Shown: positions 44,593 to 57,080 of the stretch, piece by piece
How the letters are laid out: every line of letters begins with the position of its first letter
Position numbering within the stretch: the first letter of the stretch is position 1
From: Cyclina sinensis
Taxonomy: Eukaryota; Mollusca; Bivalvia; Venerida; Veneridae
Length of the DNA: 64,000 nt
Direction of reading: 5' to 3'
Assembly (NCBI GenBank): GCA_012932295.1
Contig: JAAONU010000019.1
Location: 33,516,904 to 33,580,903, forward strand
Program-made: the position numbers and the translations under genes
Notes under the pieces: model-generated
What the model saw: only the letters and a program-made list of their open reading frames with translations
Told to the model about the DNA's origin: nothing
The model's database searches: none

Positions 44593-45890
44593 AGTGCCCA
44601 AAGGGGGCATATTATGTTATGGTCCAGGGCGTTCGTCCGTCCGTCCGTTAGCAATTTGGTTTCTGGGGGATAATTTGAGTACTCTTTGGCCTACAGTCTT
44701 TTACTTTCATTTGATTATTGCCAACATTGAGTGGATGACCCGTATTGATTTTGGAGTCAGTAGCTGAAACAGGTCACATAGACCTTAACACTGAAACCAT
44801 TTCCGCCATGTAACTTGACAATCATTTGTTATCGAGACTTCAAACTTTATATCATGATTGCACACATTGAGTGGATTACCCCTATACATTTTGGGGTCAG
44901 TATATGAAAGGTCAAGGTCACAGTGACCTAAATGTTTAGAATAATTTACACTCTGTTATTTGACAACCATTTGTCATAGAGACTTCAAAATTCGTATAGT
45001 GGTTGCACACATTGAGTGAATGATCCCTTTTGATTTTGGAGTCAGTAGGTCAAGGTCACAGTGACCTAAACACTGAAACCCTTTCCGCTATGTAACTTGA
45101 CAATCATTTGTTATAGAGACTTCAAACTTTATATCATGATTGCACACATTGAGTGGATGACCCTTTACATTTTGGGGTCAGAATGTCAAAGGTCAAGGTC
45201 ACAGTGACTTAAATGTTTAGAATCATTTACACTCTGTAACTCGACAACCATTATCATATAGACTTCAAAATTCATGTAGTGGTTGCACACATTGAGTGAA
45301 TGATCCCTATTGATTTTGGGGTCAGTAGATCAAAGGTCAAGGTCACTTAGACCTTAACATTGAAAACCTTTCCACCATATAACTTGAGAATCATTTGTTG
45401 TAGAGACTTCAAACTTTGTCTCATGAATGCACACATTGGATGGATGACCCCTATATATTTTTGGGTCAGCATAAGAAAGACGAAAGGTCACAGTAACCAT
45501 AATGTTTAGAATTATTTACACTCCGTAATTCTACAACCATTTGTCATAGAGATTTCAAAATTCATGTAATGGTTCCACATATTGAGTGAATGACACCTAT
45601 TGATTATTGAGTCAATTAGGTCGACCTTAACACTGAAAACCATTTCCGCTATGTAACTTGACAATAATTTGTTATATAGACTTCAAACTTTATATCATGT
45701 TTGCACACATTGATAGGATGACCCCTATACATTTTGGGATCAGTTTGTCAAAAGTCAGGGTCAGAGTGATCTAAATGTTTAGAATCATTTACACTATGTA
45801 ACTAAACAACCATTTTTCATACAGACTTCAAATTCATATAATGGTTGCATATACTGAGTGAATGACCCCTATTAATTTCGGGTCATTTCG
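44593..45890. mobile_element. Insertion in the left arm carrying an alternating two-type 143-bp array
   Basis: Starts AAGTGCCCAAAGGGGGCATA (a hairpin-like TGCCC/GGGCA), then CGTCCGTCCGTCCG. Eight monomers follow, spaced 137-146 bp, anchored on CACACATTGAG at 44861, 45006, 45143, 45286, 45430 and beyond. Type A has GGATGACCCCTATACATTTT, type B has GAATGATCCCTATTGATTTT; they alternate. The right arm lacks it. A hairpin next to a CCGTCCG tract suggests a further cousin of the terminal-hairpin elements, truncated at the right. Confidence 0.65.
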
Positions 45891-46213
45891 AATCCGTATC
45901 CTTAGACAATACATGCAGGGCTGTCTTAGAATATCGACTTCTTTTTACGTTAGAATTAAACATTTATTTGCGTTAGACTGAACCAAGTTTTCGTGGTTTT
46001 GGAAGTTGGCTCCCAAGAAATACAATAAGGAGGACACTTCCCACTTCATTCAATACATCCTAAACAAAAACTACATGTATCATTGATTGTTCTGAATTAT
46101 TCATCCATAGACCATCTTTCCTGAAAGCTCGTTCACAAATAATGGAGTAGGTATAAAAGTTATTACTGGTAGCAATTGCTCCACGTGGATTCATTATGTA
46201 CATTTAACCATTA

Positions 46214-46500
46214 TATGATGGTAGAGCAAGTGACAACTTCTTGAACTTTTTATTACCTGGGGATGAAGTCAGTTCGATCCCCCGCTCTTCCACGAACATT
46301 TCTAATAATCCTTCAGATGGGACGTTAAACCGGGGTCCCATGTATCAATGCTATACACTGAGCATGCAAAAGAACCACGGGTTTCTCTGGAATGGGATGC
46401 TTTCTGTATCTTGCACTACCCCTCCCCCCCCCCCCAATATAAAATAACAAATCTCTTCAGGGGGCGTCGGTCATATGGGCAACCGGTACCGACAATAAAT
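46214..46500 (+). repeat. tRNA-derived SINE in the left arm
   Basis: GATGGTAGAGCAAGTGAC resembles an A box and GTCAGTTCGATCCCC a B box. The body includes GATGGGACGTTAAACCGGGG and GAGCATGCAAAAGAACCACG, and a C-run lies at about 46424-46435. The reverse-complement copy is at 56484-56776, so it was present before the inversion. Family unassigned. Confidence 0.6.
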
Positions 46501-47188
46501 AAGCTAAAATAGATATAGAGATGGTAGACCGAGTTGGAGAAGAACTTAGCGCTAAACGCGTGAAATTAAACATACCGGCTTTTATGAGAAGAATTGCTGC
46601 CGATGTCGAACGTGCTATAATAGGGCTCTAATCTTATAGAATTGAAAAAAAATACAGCACGGTAAAAAAATATTGAGAAAAGGAAATAAACACTAAAAAA
46701 TAGTTGGAGCGTTGTGCAACATGTGGGACTTGTGTTGTGTTGTTGACGAGAATTGGTCAGGAATTAGCTCATAATTCGTCAAAACACTAAACTCGGAAAA
46801 CATGCGTAGTTCAGCGACAACTATTTATTTTCGAGACATAGGATAGGTCAGATACAACTAAAAGTATATATCAAAATACCTCAAACACCCTTCTGCTTAT
46901 TTAAAACCTGGTCTTTCTGGAAACTATTTAAGAGTCCTTTAAAAAGTAATTAAATTTATAGTTTAACATACTCTTCCCTTCTAAAAACTATTTCTATACT
47001 GTCTAAATTACTTTTTAAGTTCTGCCAAATTAGAATTACGCAACCAACTTTAAAAAAACTGTAACATTCTTTTTTCATAGTTCTTTTTGTATAAGATCAT
47101 GTCAACTGACTGTTTTATAGCAAATAACTATTAATTATGACATACTCAATCAACACGATATATATGTGTCAGGGTTAGCACTAGCTAT

Positions 47189-47849
47189 TTTTTCTTTATT
47201 CAGTGATGAAAAAATATTTTTTTTTAAAGATTAGCAGTATTGACCATTTGTATTAACAGGCAAAATAATTCCCTGGTGGTCAATAGGAGTATGTTACTCC
47301 TCTCTTCAAGTTAGTTTCTTAGTTTTGTACATATACGGCTTACGCTAGCAGTCGACAATGACTTAATTGGCTACACAAAACTATCAAAGCACAGGGAGTA
47401 CTGTCAGAAGCGAAAGTTAAAATGTGTGAAGATTGTTCTTTGCGACTGCACTCATGTGATAAGAAACATATCAATTCCTTCAATTGCTTTTTGGATATGC
47501 TCTAGAAAAGCATATTTTCAACAAAAAAGTAATGGAGATAATCCAAAAATGAAGCAAAGTAGAGTCATTGTTCAGGATTCCTTGTCACTAAAGTGTGACC
47601 ATTGTTTAAGTATAAACTCAATCCCTCAAGCATTATCTGAGTTGTGACGTTCAGATGTGATGGGAGAGACCATGGTCATTTGAAACTCTAATAAGAGCAT
47701 CGCGTGCGGTGCCAATCCTCGTATGTTAAGGGCAACGACTTAATAAAATTAATTTTAAGAGTTTTATTTAAAAAGTTGCTGTCAAGCACTTCATTTAAGA
47801 TGAATAACTTTGTTATTGTGAATGTTCAAGTTATTAATATTTATACAAA
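47189..47849. other. Start of the inverted-repeat spacer, no gene
   Basis: AT-rich. A 73-codon frame at 47426-47647 has no recognisable motif. Homology with the right arm ends at 47188. Confidence 0.4.
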
Positions 47850-48560
47850 AGTTTAATTATTTTCCATGTGAAAAAGGGGCATAACTCTAAAAGCACTGAT
47901 CACTTGGAAATGTCTCTTGTGGTACAGATGTGCCTTGTCCCCAGTAGCAAGTATATGCTGTCCCCAGTAGTAAGTATGCCAAGAATGAGTACAATAAAGT
48001 ATGCCAAGAATGAGTACAATATTTTTGATAATTTTCAAAATTTTCTATATCAATAACCAATTTCAACAAAAATTTCAAGTTGAAATAGGGCAGAACCCTA
48101 AAAACAGCTTTCAGAGTAAAGCACCTTGTCTTACAACTTTGTCCTGTCATAATAAGCAAATATTCCAAGTTTCATATTGATATAGATAGATTTTAAATCA
48201 TTACAGTTAATAATAAAGTTTAACAAAAATTCTAGGTTAAAAAGAGGCTTAACTCCAAATATTTATTTCAGAATATTGCCCATTGTCTTACAACTGCACC
48301 TTTTCATTATAAGCAAGTATTTCAAGTTCTGTGGTGATACCTTTAACTGTTTCAGTAACAGGCTACTTAAAAACGAAGACGACCTAGCGATCATATAATA
48401 GCTCGAGTTTTTTCTTCGAAACAGAGAAGCTAAAAATAGGGGAAATACCATTGTGATCTATATTCAACTGAAATACTTGACAATTGCTTATAAAATATCA
48501 AAGTCAAGAGCATCACAGAAATCAAACATATATTTTTTGTGTAAGTAAACTGCTCATAAA
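47850..48560. repeat. Worn ~180-bp repeat family, interrupted by the element at 48561
   Basis: Recurring blocks AAATTTCAAGTTGAAATAGG, GCATAACTCTAAAA, GTCTTACAACTTTGTCCT and CATAATAAGCAAATATTCCA. A 24-bp AGTATGCCAAGAATGAGTAC duplication lies at 47974-48022. After the inner element, AAAAGGGACATAACTCTGTC and a GACGGACGGACCGACGGAC tail (50767-50935) continue the same family. This indicates an older element split by a younger one. Confidence 0.6.
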
Positions 48561-50764
48561 CAAGAGGGCAGTGATGACCTGAATACTTTGCCTTTGGCTC
48601 TGCTGTTGAGCAAACATCAGAAGCATTTTAAAGATTTTCCCCATATTAATCTATATAAATTCAAGTCCCCTCAGGGCAGAGCCAATTTTCACTCAAGGGG
48701 CATAATTTGAACAAACTTGGTAGAGGTCCACTAGCTCATGCTCCATTAAATATATCTAAGTTCTAGGCATTGTGGTTTCAGGCAAAAGGGTTTTTTTTTT
48801 TAAATTTTGCCTATATAAACCTATGTAAAATCAATTGATCCCCGGGGCATGGCCAAATTTGACCCCAGGGGCATAATTTGAACAAACTTGTTAAAAGTCC
48901 ACTAGACAATGCATCATACCAAACCTAAAGGCTCAGGACCTTGTGGTTTCAGACAAGAAAATTTTCAAAGTTATCCCTGTATAAGCCTATGAAAAACCAA
49001 TGACCCTGGAGCGGGACCAAATTTTACCCCAGGGGCATAATTTGAACACTAAATCTTAAGGCTCAGGACCTTGTGTTTTCAGACAAGAAGATTTCTTAAA
49101 GATTCACTATATAAGCCTATGAAAAACCAATGACCCTGGAGCGGGACCAAATTTTACCCTAGGGGCATAATTTGAACAAACTTGGTAGAGTTTCGCTAGA
49201 CAATGCTAAAAAGCAAATTTTAAGGCTCTAGCCCTTGTGGTTTCAGACAAGGAGATTTTTAAAGTTTCACTATATAAGGCTATGTTAAATCAATTAACCC
49301 CCGAGGCGGGGCCAAATTCGACTCCAAGGGTATTATTTGAACAAAATAAGTAGAGGACCACTAGCTCATGCTCCATTAAATATATCTAAGTTCTAGGCAT
49401 TGTGGTTTCAGGCAAAAAGATTTTTTTAAAGTTTTGCCTATATAAACCTATGTAAAATCAATTGACCCCCGGGGCATGGCCAAATTTGACCCCAGGGGCA
49501 TAATTTGAACAAACTTGGTAAAGGTCCACTAGACAATGCTACATACCAAACCTTAAGGCTCAGGACCTTGCGGTTTCAGACAAGAAGATTTTCAAAGTTA
49601 TCCCTGTATAAGCCTATGTAAAATCAACTTACACCAAGGACCAAATTTGAGGCCAGTGGAGTTATTTGAACAAACTTGGTAGAGGTCTACTAGACAATGC
49701 TACATACCAAATCTTACTGCTCAGGGCCTTGTGGTTTCAGACAAGAAGATTTTCAAAGTTTTCCCTACATGAGCCTATGTAAAATCAATTGATCCCCGGG
49801 ATGGGGCCAAATATGATCCCAGAGGTATAATTTGAACAAACTTGGTAGAAGTCCACCAGACAATGCTACTTACCAAATCCTAAGGCTCAGGGCCTTGTCG
49901 TTTCAGACAAGAAGATTTTTAAAGTTTTCCTTTCTGTTGCCATAGAAAACTGAGTTCTTGATGGGATTCAATTCTCTGAACAACTTTGGTAGAGCTCCAT
50001 GCAAGGAATGTCCCAGGCATGTTTCGTCAAAGTTGGCGGTTTAGGAGGAGAAGTCGTTCAAGCCAAATTGTTGACGACGCACGACCCCGACGCACGCCGA
50101 CTGACAACGGACAATCAATGATCCTAAAAAGTAACAAAATCAAATACAGCAAATCTTAAGGCTCAGGACCTTGTGTTTTCAGACAAGAAGATTTTTTAAA
50201 GTTTCACTATATAAGCCTATGAAAAACCAATGACCCTGGAGCGGGACCAAATTTTACCCCAGGGGCATAATTTGAACAAACTTGGTAGAGTTTCACTAGA
50301 CAATGCTAAAAAGCAAATCTTAAGGCTCTGGCCCTTGTGGTTTCAGACAAGGAGATTTTTAAAGTTTCACTATATAAGCGTATGTAAAATCAATTGACCC
50401 CCGGGGCGGGGCCAAATTTGACTCCAGGTGTATTATTTGAACAAAATTGTTAGAGGTCCACTAGACAATGCTACACAACAAATCTTAAGGCTCAGGGTCT
50501 TGTCGTTTCAGACAAAAAGATTTTCAAAGTTTTTCCTTTCAGTTACCATAGCAACCAGAGTTTTTGATGAAATTGAATTCTTTGAACAACTTTGGTAGAG
50601 CTTTACGCATGGAATATCCCACGCTGTTTCGTCAATGTTGGCTAAGCGGTTTAGGAGGAGATGTCGTTTAAGTCAAACTGTTGACGACGCACGATGCACG
50701 CCGACGGACGCCGGACAATCAACGATCCCAAAAGCTCACCCTGAGCAGTGCTCAGGTGAGCTAA
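48561..50764 (-). mobile_element. Terminal-hairpin element with duplicated internal segments and two tails
   Basis: Left end CAAGAGGGCAGTGATGACC is worn. The right end has the full hairpin GCTCACCCTGAGCAG/TGCTCAGGTGAGCTAAAA. Core units are ~160 bp with AAGGCTCAGGACCTTGTG and GGGGCATAATTTGAAC. About 49040-49330 recurs at 50150-50440, and about 48690-49000 recurs at 49320-49640, each with about 94% identity by eye. A second tail-like segment (TTGTTGACGACGCACGACCC to GGACAATCAATGATCC, 50068-50135) lies inside, just before the repeated block. The copy looks composite. Confidence 0.75.
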
Positions 50765-50935
50765 AAAGGGACATAACTCTGTCACAGATGAGCTTAACAG
50801 TTTTGCATTATCCTGACCCTTTTGTCATAAGCAATACAATTTGAAAGTTTAATGAGGAAATGTTAGGAAATGGCAAAGTTATAGCCAACGTTAAGTTTTC
50901 TTGACGGACGGACCGACGGACAAAGCGATCCCTAT

Positions 50936-52852
50936 GAATCGCCGTTACTTCGAAAGGGCGACACATAAAATAGGGATTGGAATGAATACTGAAATCAATA
51001 CTCGAGTATTTGGTTTGCCATACTGGAAAATATTCGAATTTCGGATGTTCCATCAGTTATTCGAATTTGGCTGTCCGAGTATAGGTACTGTTTAACTGTT
51101 TTCGTTTAGACTAACGTGTTTCGGGAAACTGCTGTGTATAATTAAGGAATATGTTGTTTAATGGAAGCCTCAAATACTTTTTGTGATTGGCATAAACACA
51201 ATATTCCACGTTCTTTAACACGTGCATTATCGCCGTAAATACGGACAGTTTATTATATAGGACGGGTTGTTTTTTTCGTTCAAGATTCGGGAAAGCAGAT
51301 AAATAAACTGACATTGATAATTTAATCAGCATGCAAAGCAAGGTGTAAGAATATTTTAAACACATTTATTAGAGGAAAATATTTGAGTTATTCTGATTGA
51401 CTTGACAACAAAACAACAAGAAAGTATTATCAACAGAGTCAAAAGCGTGATACGTTTATGTGTTCACGTTATCTCACGCATTCGTAGAGTACCTCGGCGA
51501 TTAGCAAATGGCCGAGAAGTTACGATTGCAATGCGTAGTAAATTTTATGAATGAAACACGCATTCGGAATACCTCGCCGATTAGCAAATGGCCGAGAAGT
51601 TACGATTGCAATGCGTAGTAAATTTTATGAATGAAACACGCATTCGGAATACCTCGCCGATTAGCAAATGGTCGAGAAGTTGCGAATGCAATGCATAGTT
51701 AATTTTATGAATGAAACTTTAGTGGATGAATACTAAATTAATAACTTGTTAGTTTTACAGTTTGATTTGCCAAAAAATGAAATTATACCTCATGCTTTTA
51801 AAATCAACAGATTTCTGCGATATCAAAGACATTTATTTAAATTTCAATGAAAACTCATACAACATATGGTACTATTTTTCAACACGAATGTATGGATAAG
51901 AGGCGGTCACGTGATTGTAACTAGAAAATCTGGTTTGTAGCTTTAGAAGCTTTCGCTTCTAAAAATTGGCTCAAGAAAATTATGATCGGCGATAGCCATA
52001 AATAATATGACTTTTGGGATCCTCTGGGTCTAAGTTAAGCTTCGGCTATTTTAAGAAAGAAAGTCTAAACATTCCGTGGTCTGGTTTTTCTTATCAATTA
52101 ACACTGCGATCCAGTTTAGATTTTGAATAGTTCACGGGCTGGTTTACACCAGTTACTTCCTCTCAACAGCAGAAAATCGATACAAACATTAACACAGTCC
52201 AAAACATTGACCAGGTGCTGTTTATAACACAGGTGCTTGAAATTGTGTTCTTAATCATTCAAGATTCGTAACTGTATTTCTAGCTTCTATTTTGTATATA
52301 AAAACACAAGGAATGAAAAGCGCACCTGCCCCGCCCACTAAGAATTCGGATCGCATCAGCCAAAATGCGCCCAGGTTCATATGTCTATCAATCCTTAAAT
52401 AATTACTGTTAGGTTAGGTAATTGGTTATTTATTATGAGCAACACAGTAAAGGTATAAATACTACGTTATTTTTCAATTGCTAATTTGGTGTAATTCAAT
52501 CATGACCCCAAAACGTCAAGTTAACTCAGAAATTAATGAATTCAAATAGAAGATATAAATCTGAAGCTCCATGAGCATTCCGGGATACTACGAAAAATAG
52601 AAAAAGTTGGCTCAAATATGACCTTAAAACAAAGTTAATGTTTAATTCTCTTTGTCTAAAGCACAATAAGCCAAACTCTTTTACAGCTGGCTGTTCAGGA
52701 ATAAGCAAAGATTCTGTACAAAGTACAATGTGAATTGAAATTTATCATTTAGAAAAAAAATAATAATGTACTCTAGTCAATGTGACCTCTTGATAACTTC
52801 TGTTGATGCACCGTGTCCGCATGATGCGCCAAACATTCGCTCACAGAAATGA
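50936..52852. other. Rest of the inverted-repeat spacer
   Basis: No gene is recognised. It includes the 80-bp tandem triplication at 51480-51722 (listed) and otherwise AT-rich DNA. Short frames here lack motifs. Confidence 0.4.
51480..51722. repeat. 80-bp tandem repeat, three copies
   Basis: CCTCGGCGATTAGCAAATGG at 51492 recurs at 51572 and 51652 (period exactly 80). Copies one and two are almost identical; copy three has a few changes (GGTCGAGAAGTTGCGAATGC). Each unit ends AATTTTATGAATGAAAC. Confidence 0.9.
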
Positions 52853-52870
52853 TAGCCAGTGCTAGCACTG

Positions 52871-52878
<8 letters not shown>

Positions 52879-52928
<50 letters not shown>
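52879..52928. repeat. (AT)25 microsatellite
   Basis: A pure AT run. The left arm has only GATATATATGTGTCAG at the equivalent position (47157-47172), so the run expanded in this arm. Confidence 0.95.
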
Positions 52929-52930
<2 letters not shown>

Positions 52931-53218
52931 TGTTGATTGAGTATGTCATAGTTAATAGTTATTTGTTATAAAACAGTCAGTTGACATGAACTTCTTATAC
53001 AAAAAGAACTACGAACAAAGACTGGTAAAGTTTTTTTTTAAAGTTGGTTGCGTAATTCTAATTTGAAAGAACATAAATAGTAATTTAGACAGTATAGAAA
53101 AAGTTTTTAGAAGGGAAGAGTATGTAGAACTATAAATTTGGTATCTTTTGAAAGGACTATTAAATAGTTTCCAGAAAGACCAGGTTTTAAATAAGCAGAA
53201 GGGTGTGTTAGGTATTTT

Positions 53219-56113
53219 CCCAGCAGGCATTTTAAATTGGGCCGATTTTGGACCGAAATGGTTTTTAATATCGACCAAATGTCTGATTTCAATATCGGGG
53301 CAACTTCGGTTTTGCAAAGTGAATGCTATATCTGTTCGATGTCGTTTCCAACATTGGGCCGACATTGGACCGATATAGTTTCAATATTGGACCAATGTCA
53401 ATACGCCTATATTCGACAGATATAGATATGCCTTTATTGGACCTGCATACATTTTTCCTCAATTGGTCCTGTCTGCAGGACTTTTGGGGTAACAAACCAC
53501 AATCTGTCACCCAGTATCCCTGGAAACAAAGGTGAAATCTTGGTTCAAATCCTAGCTGATTTCAGTATGCATAAATCACATTTCATTGCCCTCAAGGCTA
53601 AAGTGAACAATATTACATTAAACAAATAGTCGTTGTGTCTCACACTTTCTTGGTGCAAATAAACAAATATTCATTCCGAGACATCAGTTAATATGCTTGA
53701 AATTGCCCTATGAGTGGTGAAAACATAGCAAGGCTACTAGTAAATAGTAAGTAAAAATATATACACACAGCCAGTAAATCTGTTTTATTATTTCATTACA
53801 CTTACAGTTAAAATACAACTGTTTTCAACCAAAGACAATATAACAATGCATAGAAATGCATATTGTTCTAATTATAACAGTTTAAATTTAAGCTATCATT
53901 ATATTGTGTTATTTCAATTCATAAGTCAGAGCCTGAACAATTAATAAACCCAGTCAAGCAAATTTTCACTTAATATTTTTGACATCTGACCTGTATGACC
54001 ATGACCTTTGAGGTAGTGTACTCTATACTTACAGCTATTATAATTCAAATATTTGTGAGTTGTGTATGAAGGTAACATATGTACTCTCAAATTTAAATCT
54101 GACCAGAAAACACTAATAAAATAATATACACACATGTACCAGATTTAAATTTCTACAATAAACAACTTTTATGCACACTTGACTAGATTCTAAAATGACA
54201 GCACATGGTAGAAAAAATCAAAGTTTAGCACATAACAAAATTCTGACAATGCAAAATTTACATTCAGGCAATAAGGAATCTATGCGTGTAAGGCAGCCAT
54301 GAAATATAAAACACATAAGAAAGCAGTAGTACCTGAAAATGCAAAACATTTTCAAACATCATAATACCATAATATGGTCGTAATTGCAAGTTATCTCTAG
54401 AATTTACCATGGACTCCAGTATTTATCTTTAGTAAATATATAGCAAAGTTAATCCGAATGTTAGATTTTCGTATAAGTAAGACTAAGAAAGTAAAATTGT
54501 TTACTGCATCTTATATCTGCTGGCACCACTGATCATCATGTTCTCAATATTACTTTAATTTCAGGATTGAAGATATGCAAAGAAAACCTGTCTTAACTCG
54601 AAGAACATGCTAATTTTCAGACTTTTGGACACAGCAAACATACAATAATTTCAAATCAATGCAGTGGCTGTGGTACAATGTATAACTTATTGTTGACAAG
54701 GTTTCGTGGTTAAAATCACCATTTATATCAACTTATTACATATTAAATGTAAAACAGACTAACAGTTACAATTTAAATTATTCCATTTCCTTTTGACTAG
54801 AAGTTAACAGAACATTTAATATTCACATCATCACACATGTGCAGTGTTACATCATCAAAATACATTTCACAAACAGAATGCAATGTCACTGAACCAAACA
54901 TATATCTTTTTTCCTTGTCTTTACTGTTTGTTTGCCAGAAGCTAACTTTTGGTAACTTTTTAAACAGATATATAGAGAATAATAGGCTGGTGTCATGGAT
55001 GGAGAAAGTTTATCTGGCAAGGCACAGGAATTTATCTGGTGAGTTGAAGACAAACCAGATAATTTTCAGAGCTGAGCCAGATAAACTTTTTCCATCCACG
55101 ACACCAACATATTCTATTTATCCATTCTAATTATTTCTTATGATTTTCGACGACACAGCACAAAAGTAATATATCTGCTGACCACTTATATATATCGGAG
55201 ATATTATAACATCTGGATTTTAACACTGGCGTCTCTGGAATTTCACTGGGTACACTGAGGTCAATATTTTGGAGCGCTTCAGTCATTCCATTGGTCTATC
55301 AATTATTGCGCCCCTTTCGTGGTGACTGGTCTTTGGCACCCATAGGCCACTCCTTGAGAACGTCTCTATAATAAATGACTGCTGCACTTTTTGTTGGGCC
55401 ATTCTTTTGAACATACTCTGTTTAAAAAAAAAAGAAACAATTCAACATTAAACTTAACTCGTACAGGGGAACATTTAGAAAAGAAGGCAAAGTTAGGTGT
55501 TTTTTTTTATGAAGAAAAACGCTTAGCCTTATCAGTCTGCTTAAAATTATGTTTAACATTGACTGAGTACACACAATCCTAAAATCACTTTCAAAATCAA
55601 GACACCAAAATATGTGACTTTCTTCATTATTGTGGTCTTTCATCATACATGTAAAGGCTCAACCATAAAATAGTATTAGACTATTAAAGAACTATTTGAC
55701 ATCTCAATATATAACAATATTACAGTACCTCTTGTTGCAATATAAATCAAGCTCCTGAAGAAAATCAGATTGGCGCATGCTGAATGCAGGTTTCTAATGC
55801 AGCAGTTACTGCCCTTTCAGTATAGATAACTCAAAGCAGTGTTACTTCCCTTGCTTTTGTTATCGGCCCGAGATCAGCCCGATATATGAAAACGGTCTGA
55901 ATTTTAATGTGGACAAAACCTTGATTTTTTGTTTCGTTTAGCACATATTCATCCAAATATTTAAATATATTGATTGTATCTAAATATAGGTCTATGATAA
56001 AATATAAAAGACATTGATGTAGGTAGACTTGAGATAACGGCTTTATATCGGACCAATATTGTAAACTGATATCAGAGTACCAATATCAGTACGATATACT
56101 TGTGCCTGCTGGG
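53219..56113. mobile_element. 2.9-kb TIR DNA transposon, no transposase recognised
   Basis: Ends CCCAGCAGGCA and TGCCTGCTGGG are perfect 11-bp inverted repeats. The left arm of the big repeat has the empty site (reverse complement GAGGTATTTTGATATATAC). Subterminal regions hold many copies of ATTGGACCGATAT-like words: CATTGGGCCGACATTGGACC at 53352, ATATTGGACCAATGTC at 53384, TATATCGGACCAATATTG at 56045. Such clusters often bind transposase. Interior frames are short, so this copy is non-autonomous. A target duplication is not clear (TTTT versus TTGT). It carries the foldback repeat at 54978. Confidence 0.8.
54978..55114. repeat. Palindromic (foldback) repeat, copy 2
   Basis: Outer arms GAATAATAGG..TGTCATGGATGGAGAAAGTT and AACTTTTTCCATCCACGACA match copy 1 at 7822-7960. 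The inner arms are AATTTATCTGGT and ACCAGATAATT, a different sequence from copy 1 (ATCGGG/CCCGAT), yet still paired. The next outer pair is TTTATCTGGC with GCCAGATAAA. Confidence 0.8.
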
Positions 56114-56483
56114 TTGTATCTTTTAGTTGTATCTGACCTATGCTATGTCTCGAAAATAAATAGTTGTCGCTGAACTACGCATGTTTTCCGAGTTTAGTGT
56201 TTTGACGAATTATGAGCTAATTCCTGGCCAATTCTCGTCAACAACACAACACATGTCCATCATGTTGCACAACGCTCCAACTATTTTTAAGTGTTTATTT
56301 TCTTTTCTCAATATTTTTATACCGTGCTGTATTTTTAAATTCTATAAGATTTGAGCCACATTATAGCACGTTCGACATCGGCAGCAATTCTTCTCATAAA
56401 AGCCGGTTTGTTTAATTTCACGCGTCTAGCACTTAGTTCTTCTCCAATGGTAAATCCTTGGTCTGCCATCTCTCTGTATATAT

Positions 56484-56776
56484 TTGAGCTTATTTATTGT
56501 CGGTACCGGTTGCCCATATGACCGACACTCCCAGAAAAGATTGGTTATTTTATATTGTGGGGGTAGTGCAAAACACATAAAGCATCCCTTTCCAGAGACA
56601 CCAGTGGTTCTTTTGTATGCTCAGTGTGTAGCACTGATACATGGGACCACGGTTTAACGTCTCATCCTGAAAGACTACTAGAAATGTTAGTGGAGGAGCG
56701 GGGGATCGAACTGACTTCATCCCCAGGTAATAAAAAGTTCAAGAATTTGTCACTTGCTCTACCATCATATAATGGA
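56484..56776 (-). repeat. tRNA-derived SINE in the right arm
   Basis: Reverse complement of 46214-46500 at about 90% identity by eye: AGCGGGGGATCGAACTGACT, TTTAACGTCTCATCCTG and ACCGGTTGCCCATATGACC are visible. It pre-dates the inverted duplication. Confidence 0.6.
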
Positions 56777-57080
56777 TAAATATACATAATGAAACCATTT
56801 GGAGCAATGCTACCAAAAACTTGGCTGTGTTATAACTTTTATACCTACTCCATTATTTGTGAACGAGCTTTCCGGGAAGATGGTCACTAGATGAATAATT
56901 CAGAACAATCAATAATACATGTAGTTTTTGGGTAGGGTGTATTGAATGAAGTGGGAATTGTCCTCCTTATTGTATCTCTTGGAAGCCAACTGCCAAAACC
57001 ACGAAAACTGGGTTCAGTCTAAAGTAAATTAATGCTTAATTCTATAGTAAAAAGAAGGTCCTAGACAAACCTGCAAGTAT

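Larger units (their letters stand above)
41844..47188. repeat. Left arm of a large inverted repeat
   Basis: Sampled along its length, this arm is the reverse complement of 52853-60871. Examples: 42078-42300 with 59430-59640; 42340-42415 with 59285-59360; 43010-44592 with 57636-59275; 45891-46860 with 56114-57111; 46880-47188 with 52853-53218. Identity is about 90-95% by eye. The arms differ by discrete insertions. After subtracting these, both arms come to about 3.5 kb, which supports a common ancestor. It contains worn hairpin-element cores, a SINE and a ~140-bp array. Confidence 0.85.

Noticed and set aside
46241..46447. 68-residue frame in the left arm
   Set aside because: It is inside a SINE-like repeat and the right-arm copy has lost the frame.
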